NCBI GenBank assembly: GCA_034429745.1
Contig: DAOUFY010000113.1
Location: 1-6,151, forward strand
From: JBAXBF01 sp034429745
Lineage (GTDB): Bacteria > Chloroflexota > Anaerolineae > Anaerolineales > DRKV01
Reading direction: 5' to 3'
Length of the DNA stretch: 6,151 bases
Positions 4,503 through 6,151 of the stretch are shown piece after piece. Position 1 is the first letter of the stretch. Every line of letters begins with the position of its first letter. The translations under genes and the position numbers were made by a program. Under the pieces are notes generated by a model. The model searched no databases and had not been told where the DNA came from. It worked only from the letters and a program-made list of their open reading frames with translations.

Positions 4503-4735
4503 AAGAGATAAAAGTTGTGGTGAAAGAGGTCAGCGAGGTGTATGAACTCCCCAAGTGGTTTATCGCTTTTTCTGGCGACGTGCCAATTGAGCAGATTGTC
4601 GAACACTGCCGGCAGAAACGGGGGTTCGAGCCGGCAGAAGTATATGTCTTTCGGCGCGGGAAGAACATACTTTCTGCAGTAGAGTGCCAGCCCCAATTGG
4701 TTGATGAAAAGATCGACACTGGAAATAATCCTTGA
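4499..4735 (+). CDS. Small hypothetical protein
   Basis: A 78-residue protein starting at an ATGA overlap with the preceding stop, with AAGGAG (4488-4493) 5 nt upstream. It looks alpha/beta: an alternating strand (MKEIKVVVKEVSEVYEL, 1-17), WFIAFSGDVP, a helix (IEQIVEHCRQKRG, 30-42), then EPAEVYVFRRGKNILSAVE as a strand pair. There are two cysteines (37 and 63), not arranged as a metal site. I do not recognise a family. Its last 32 nt overlap the nuclease gene, so the two are probably translationally coupled, which suggests but does not show a shared role. Confidence 0.78.
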   Translation: MKEIKVVVKEVSEVYELPKWFIAFSGDVPIEQIVEHCRQKRGFEPAEVYVFRRGKNILSAVECQPQLVDEKIDTGNNP

Positions 4736-5048
4736 GTACAACCTGATTGATGCCGGCTATGAATTTGAGGCGGAGTACCAATTTCACCCAAAACGAAAAT
4801 GGCGCTTCGACTTTGCTTTCCCAGCCGAAATGGTCGCTATCGAAGTGCAGGGTGGATTGCACACGGCCGGCAGGCATACGAGGGGAAACGCTTTGGAGCA
4901 TGAGTACGAGAAACTTTGCGAAGCTGCAATACTTGGCTGGCGTGTTCTCTTCGTAAGCTCAAGAATGGTGTTAAGTGGAGATGCTGTTAAGTACGTAAAT
5001 CGAATTATTAGAAAGGGAAAAAGAAATGAAAATAATCAACCTAACTGA
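4704..5048 (+). CDS. Vsr/PD-(D/E)XK-like small nuclease
   Basis: A 114-residue protein resembling small phage endonucleases of the Vsr-like / DUF559-like kind. Near the start lies a helix with Glu7 (STLEIILEYN). The core is WRFDFAFPAEMVAIEVQGG (33-51), where Asp36 and Glu47-x-Gln49 would supply the metal-binding residues of a D...ExQ active site. His53 and RHTRG (57-61) follow, matching the GG.H..GRH.RG pattern I know from phage proteins of this type. A helix (EHEYEKLCEAAILGW) and a final strand (RVLFVSSRMV) complete the fold. It may resolve recombination or replication intermediates, or nick DNA; the substrate is unknown. The ATG at 4704 is used; the TTG at 4701 adds one residue. There is no good ribosome binding site, so coupling to the overlapping upstream gene is likely. 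Confidence 0.8.
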   Translation: MKRSTLEIILEYNLIDAGYEFEAEYQFHPKRKWRFDFAFPAEMVAIEVQGGLHTAGRHTRGNALEHEYEKLCEAAILGWRVLFVSSRMVLSGDAVKYVNRIIRKGKRNENNQPN

Positions 5049-5346
5049 ACATGTCTTAAGAATAATGACAAGCAATGGGAAAATAATTAGTATTCCCCCT
5101 TCTGGCAACGTAGCTAGAGTTGAGACAGAAAAGAAATACGTTGGGAAAGTTATGGGTATCGAGCTCTACCACCGCACCTTTGGCGCAGTTAACGGACTTC
5201 CAAAACCGCAGAAAGATGTTATCTACATCGTGTCAACCATCGTGGTTCAGGCGCTTCGAGGTGCAAGGGATGATGTGTATGCACCAGATGAGCTGATTCG
5301 AAATGGAAGCGGAGAAATCGTAGCATGCAAAGGACTAGCGAGATGA
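5026..5346 (+). CDS. Conserved phage protein of unknown function (INLT.H / GLPKPQ / YIVS type)
   Basis: A 106-residue protein with AAAGGG (5012-5017) upstream, overlapping the nuclease gene's last 23 nt. Recognisable blocks are INLTEHVLRI (4-13), SIPPSGNVARV (22-32), a middle portion GIELYHRTFGAVNGLPKPQKDVIYIVSTIVVQALRG (44-79), RDDVYAPDEL (81-90) and a final GEIVACKGLA. I remember this pattern from many small proteins in phages and in actinobacterial and other genomes, always as uncharacterised. The composition suggests a compact beta-rich fold. No catalytic residues are identifiable, and nothing in its neighbours points to a specific function. Confidence 0.82.
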   Translation: MKIINLTEHVLRIMTSNGKIISIPPSGNVARVETEKKYVGKVMGIELYHRTFGAVNGLPKPQKDVIYIVSTIVVQALRGARDDVYAPDELIRNGSGEIVACKGLAR

Positions 5347-5591
5347 AAAAAGATATTTTATTCATAGCCGTAATTCACGAGCTCATCAAGTTCACCGAAG
5401 TGAGCATCCACGATCCAAGTGAGCTCGTAGTGATGCCGCCGGATTATGGCTGCCGGCTGGCGGTGAAACTAGTCTCCATGAGTGAAGTAATACAACTCGA
5501 GGAAAGAGGACAATCATATGGCAATGGACGGTATGTGATTTCTCATGAAGATCGGGAAAAGATATTCAATACAGGATGGGGTGTGATATGA
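5343..5591 (+). CDS. Small hypothetical protein
   Basis: An 82-residue product beginning at an ATGA overlap with the previous stop; AAAGGA (5329-5334) is 8 nt upstream. An in-frame ATG at 5325 would add six residues but sits before that ribosome binding site. The N-terminus is hydrophobic (ILFIAVIHELIKF, 5-17) without a signal-peptide pattern. The middle reads PPDYGCRLAVKLVSMSEVIQ, and the C-terminus (RYVISHEDREKIFNTGWGVI) has a helix. I recognise no family or motif. It continues the tightly overlapped run of small early genes. Confidence 0.72.
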   Translation: MKKDILFIAVIHELIKFTEVSIHDPSELVVMPPDYGCRLAVKLVSMSEVIQLEERGQSYGNGRYVISHEDREKIFNTGWGVI

Positions 5592-5794
5592 GTATCAGGG
5601 AGTTTTTTGAGGCGTTTGGTTTAACGCGAAAGATTTTCAACATTATTTTGGCCGGCCGGTTGGGGTATGAAGAATACTACGCGTTGATGAATTTACTTAA
5701 TGCTGTTGTTTGTGCTGGCTTTAACGAGATAAGCCGTGACGACTTGTCCGAAATTAGATGGATGCTCAACAGAGTCATGAGCGCAGTGGAATAG
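5588..5794 (+). CDS. Small helical hypothetical protein
   Basis: A 68-residue, mostly helical protein starting at an ATGA overlap with the upstream stop. The in-frame ATG at 5576 would add four residues. The ribosome binding site is poor (GGGGTG just upstream), so coupling is likely. Helices: SIREFFEAFGLTRKIFNIILAGR (2-24), YEEYYALMNLLNAVVCAGF (27-45) and DDLSEIRWMLNRVMSA (51-66). The three-helix pattern could be a small binding domain. The segment ILAGRL is encoded by a 16-bp sequence identical to one in the initiator gene. No known family recognised. Confidence 0.68.
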   Translation: MSIREFFEAFGLTRKIFNIILAGRLGYEEYYALMNLLNAVVCAGFNEISRDDLSEIRWMLNRVMSAVE

Positions 5795-5801
5795 GCGGAA
5801 A

Positions 5802-6005
5802 ATGATGGATGAAAAAATTATAGTCAACGAATTGCTAAGGAAGATTCAGGAATGCCTTGTGCAGCTGCCTGAGTATGGGCTGGAACTCCGCGTTCAGCCG
5901 GTGTACGTGGATGCTGAAAAGGCGGTAGTGATTACGATTATTGGGGCAGATGTGGTTAGAGGGGATTTGACATTATCTGTTGGAGGCACTGAGTGTGTGA
6001 GGTGA
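5802..6005 (+). CDS. Small alpha/beta hypothetical protein
   Basis: A 67-residue product; AGGCGGA (5793-5799) lies just before tandem in-frame ATGs at 5802 and 5805, and the latter gives better spacing and 66 residues. A helix (KIIVNELLRKIQECLVQLPE, 5-24) is followed by strands LELRVQPVYVD (27-37), AVVITIIGADV (41-51) and LTLSVGG (56-62). This is one helix plus a three-stranded sheet, a shape frequent among small phage proteins. No family recognised. It starts 7 nt after the previous stop. Confidence 0.68.
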   Translation: MMDEKIIVNELLRKIQECLVQLPEYGLELRVQPVYVDAEKAVVITIIGADVVRGDLTLSVGGTECVR

Positions 6006-6031
6006 TACTTGAGGAAGAAAAGCAGGTGATA

Positions 6032-6151
6032 ATGGCTTTGCGTTCTGTACAAAATAGAACTGGATACGGCACAGTAAAAATAGAAATAAAAAACAGGGAA
6101 ATAAAAATAGTTGAGGTTAGTTACACAACTTTATTTTCCAAAGGGAAAACT
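6032..6151 (+). CDS. Start of a small gene running off the window (partial)
   Basis: Forty codons are open from the ATG at 6032 to the window edge (MALRSVQNRTGYGTVKIEIK...). AGGTG (6024-6028) lies 3 nt upstream; in-frame GTG codons at 5993 and 6002 are alternative starts, the latter making a GTGA overlap with the previous stop. The segment GYGTVKIEIKNREIKIVEV resembles the YG-x-[IV]-x-[IV]-x-[IV]-x-[DN]-G/R-x-[IV] strand of small phage proteins such as the XtrA/DUF2292 type, but with only part of the sequence this is a weak resemblance. Confidence 0.5.
   Translation, partial: MALRSVQNRTGYGTVKIEIKNREIKIVEVSYTTLFSKGKT

Noticed and set aside
4241..4741. 166-residue minus-strand frame
   Set aside because: It lies opposite three well-supported plus-strand genes and has no recognisable motif or ribosome binding site.

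Overview
This window looks like the regulatory, recombination and replication-initiation region of a temperate phage or prophage. It has a leftward repressor arm, an intergenic operator/promoter block, and a long rightward operon of closely packed small genes. Most genes have strong AAGGAG-type ribosome binding sites, and several overlap by ATGA junctions. No integrase, structural or lysis gene is visible, so only the early region is covered. The host cannot be fixed from the sequence. The repressor resembles XRE regulators I associate with Chloroflexota (Anaerolineae-type), while the RecT/DnaD-type replication set is common in phages of Gram-positive bacteria; I lean to Chloroflexota with low certainty. 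The DNA is moderately AT-rich.

Left arm (1-590, minus strand): the C1-type XRE repressor (184-570) is followed 31 bp downstream, on the same strand, by the first 49 codons of a TcmP-like three-Cys-motif partner protein. That frame stops at an amber codon directly after its Gly-Pro-Gly motif, which suggests a frameshifted or decayed accessory gene in the lysogenic transcript.

Control region (571-700): a near-perfect rightward promoter (TTGACA, 16 bp, extended TGaTATAAT) is flanked by two near-identical 17-bp dyads (consensus GCTARCATTATGTMAGC). One lies just in front of the repressor start codon, the other just past the predicted rightward transcription start. This is a compact lysis/lysogeny switch.

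Right arm, first part (700-2763): a 47-residue protein of unknown function, a ribbon-helix-helix DNA-binding protein, three small uncharacterised proteins, and a RecT-type single-strand annealing protein. A perfect 11-bp hairpin follows recT.

Replication module (2828-5048): a small winged-helix-like protein; a DnaD-type replication initiator (3329-4156); a small protein in helicase-loader position; a small unknown protein; and a PD-(D/E)XK/Vsr-like nuclease. The most striking feature is the initiator's DNA. An exactly 11-bp-phased array of CGAACGAA iterons lies upstream of its ribosome binding site. A second, one unit longer, lies inside the gene in the linker between its two domains. Both arrays end in the same palindrome, CGAACGAATCGTTCG. 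The internal copy is followed by tandem TCAGAA hexamers and TTAATTAA. The arrangement resembles the lambda origin within gene O and is a strong candidate for the replication origin, with the upstream copy as a likely autoregulatory operator.

Right end (5026-6151): a family of unknown function with an INLT.H...IPPSG...GLPKPQ...YIVS signature, three further small unknown ORFs, and the 5' part of another small gene running off the window. From about 3.07 to 5.66 kb the hexamer GCCGGC is strikingly frequent (9 copies, in all three codon phases), while it is absent from the rest of the window.
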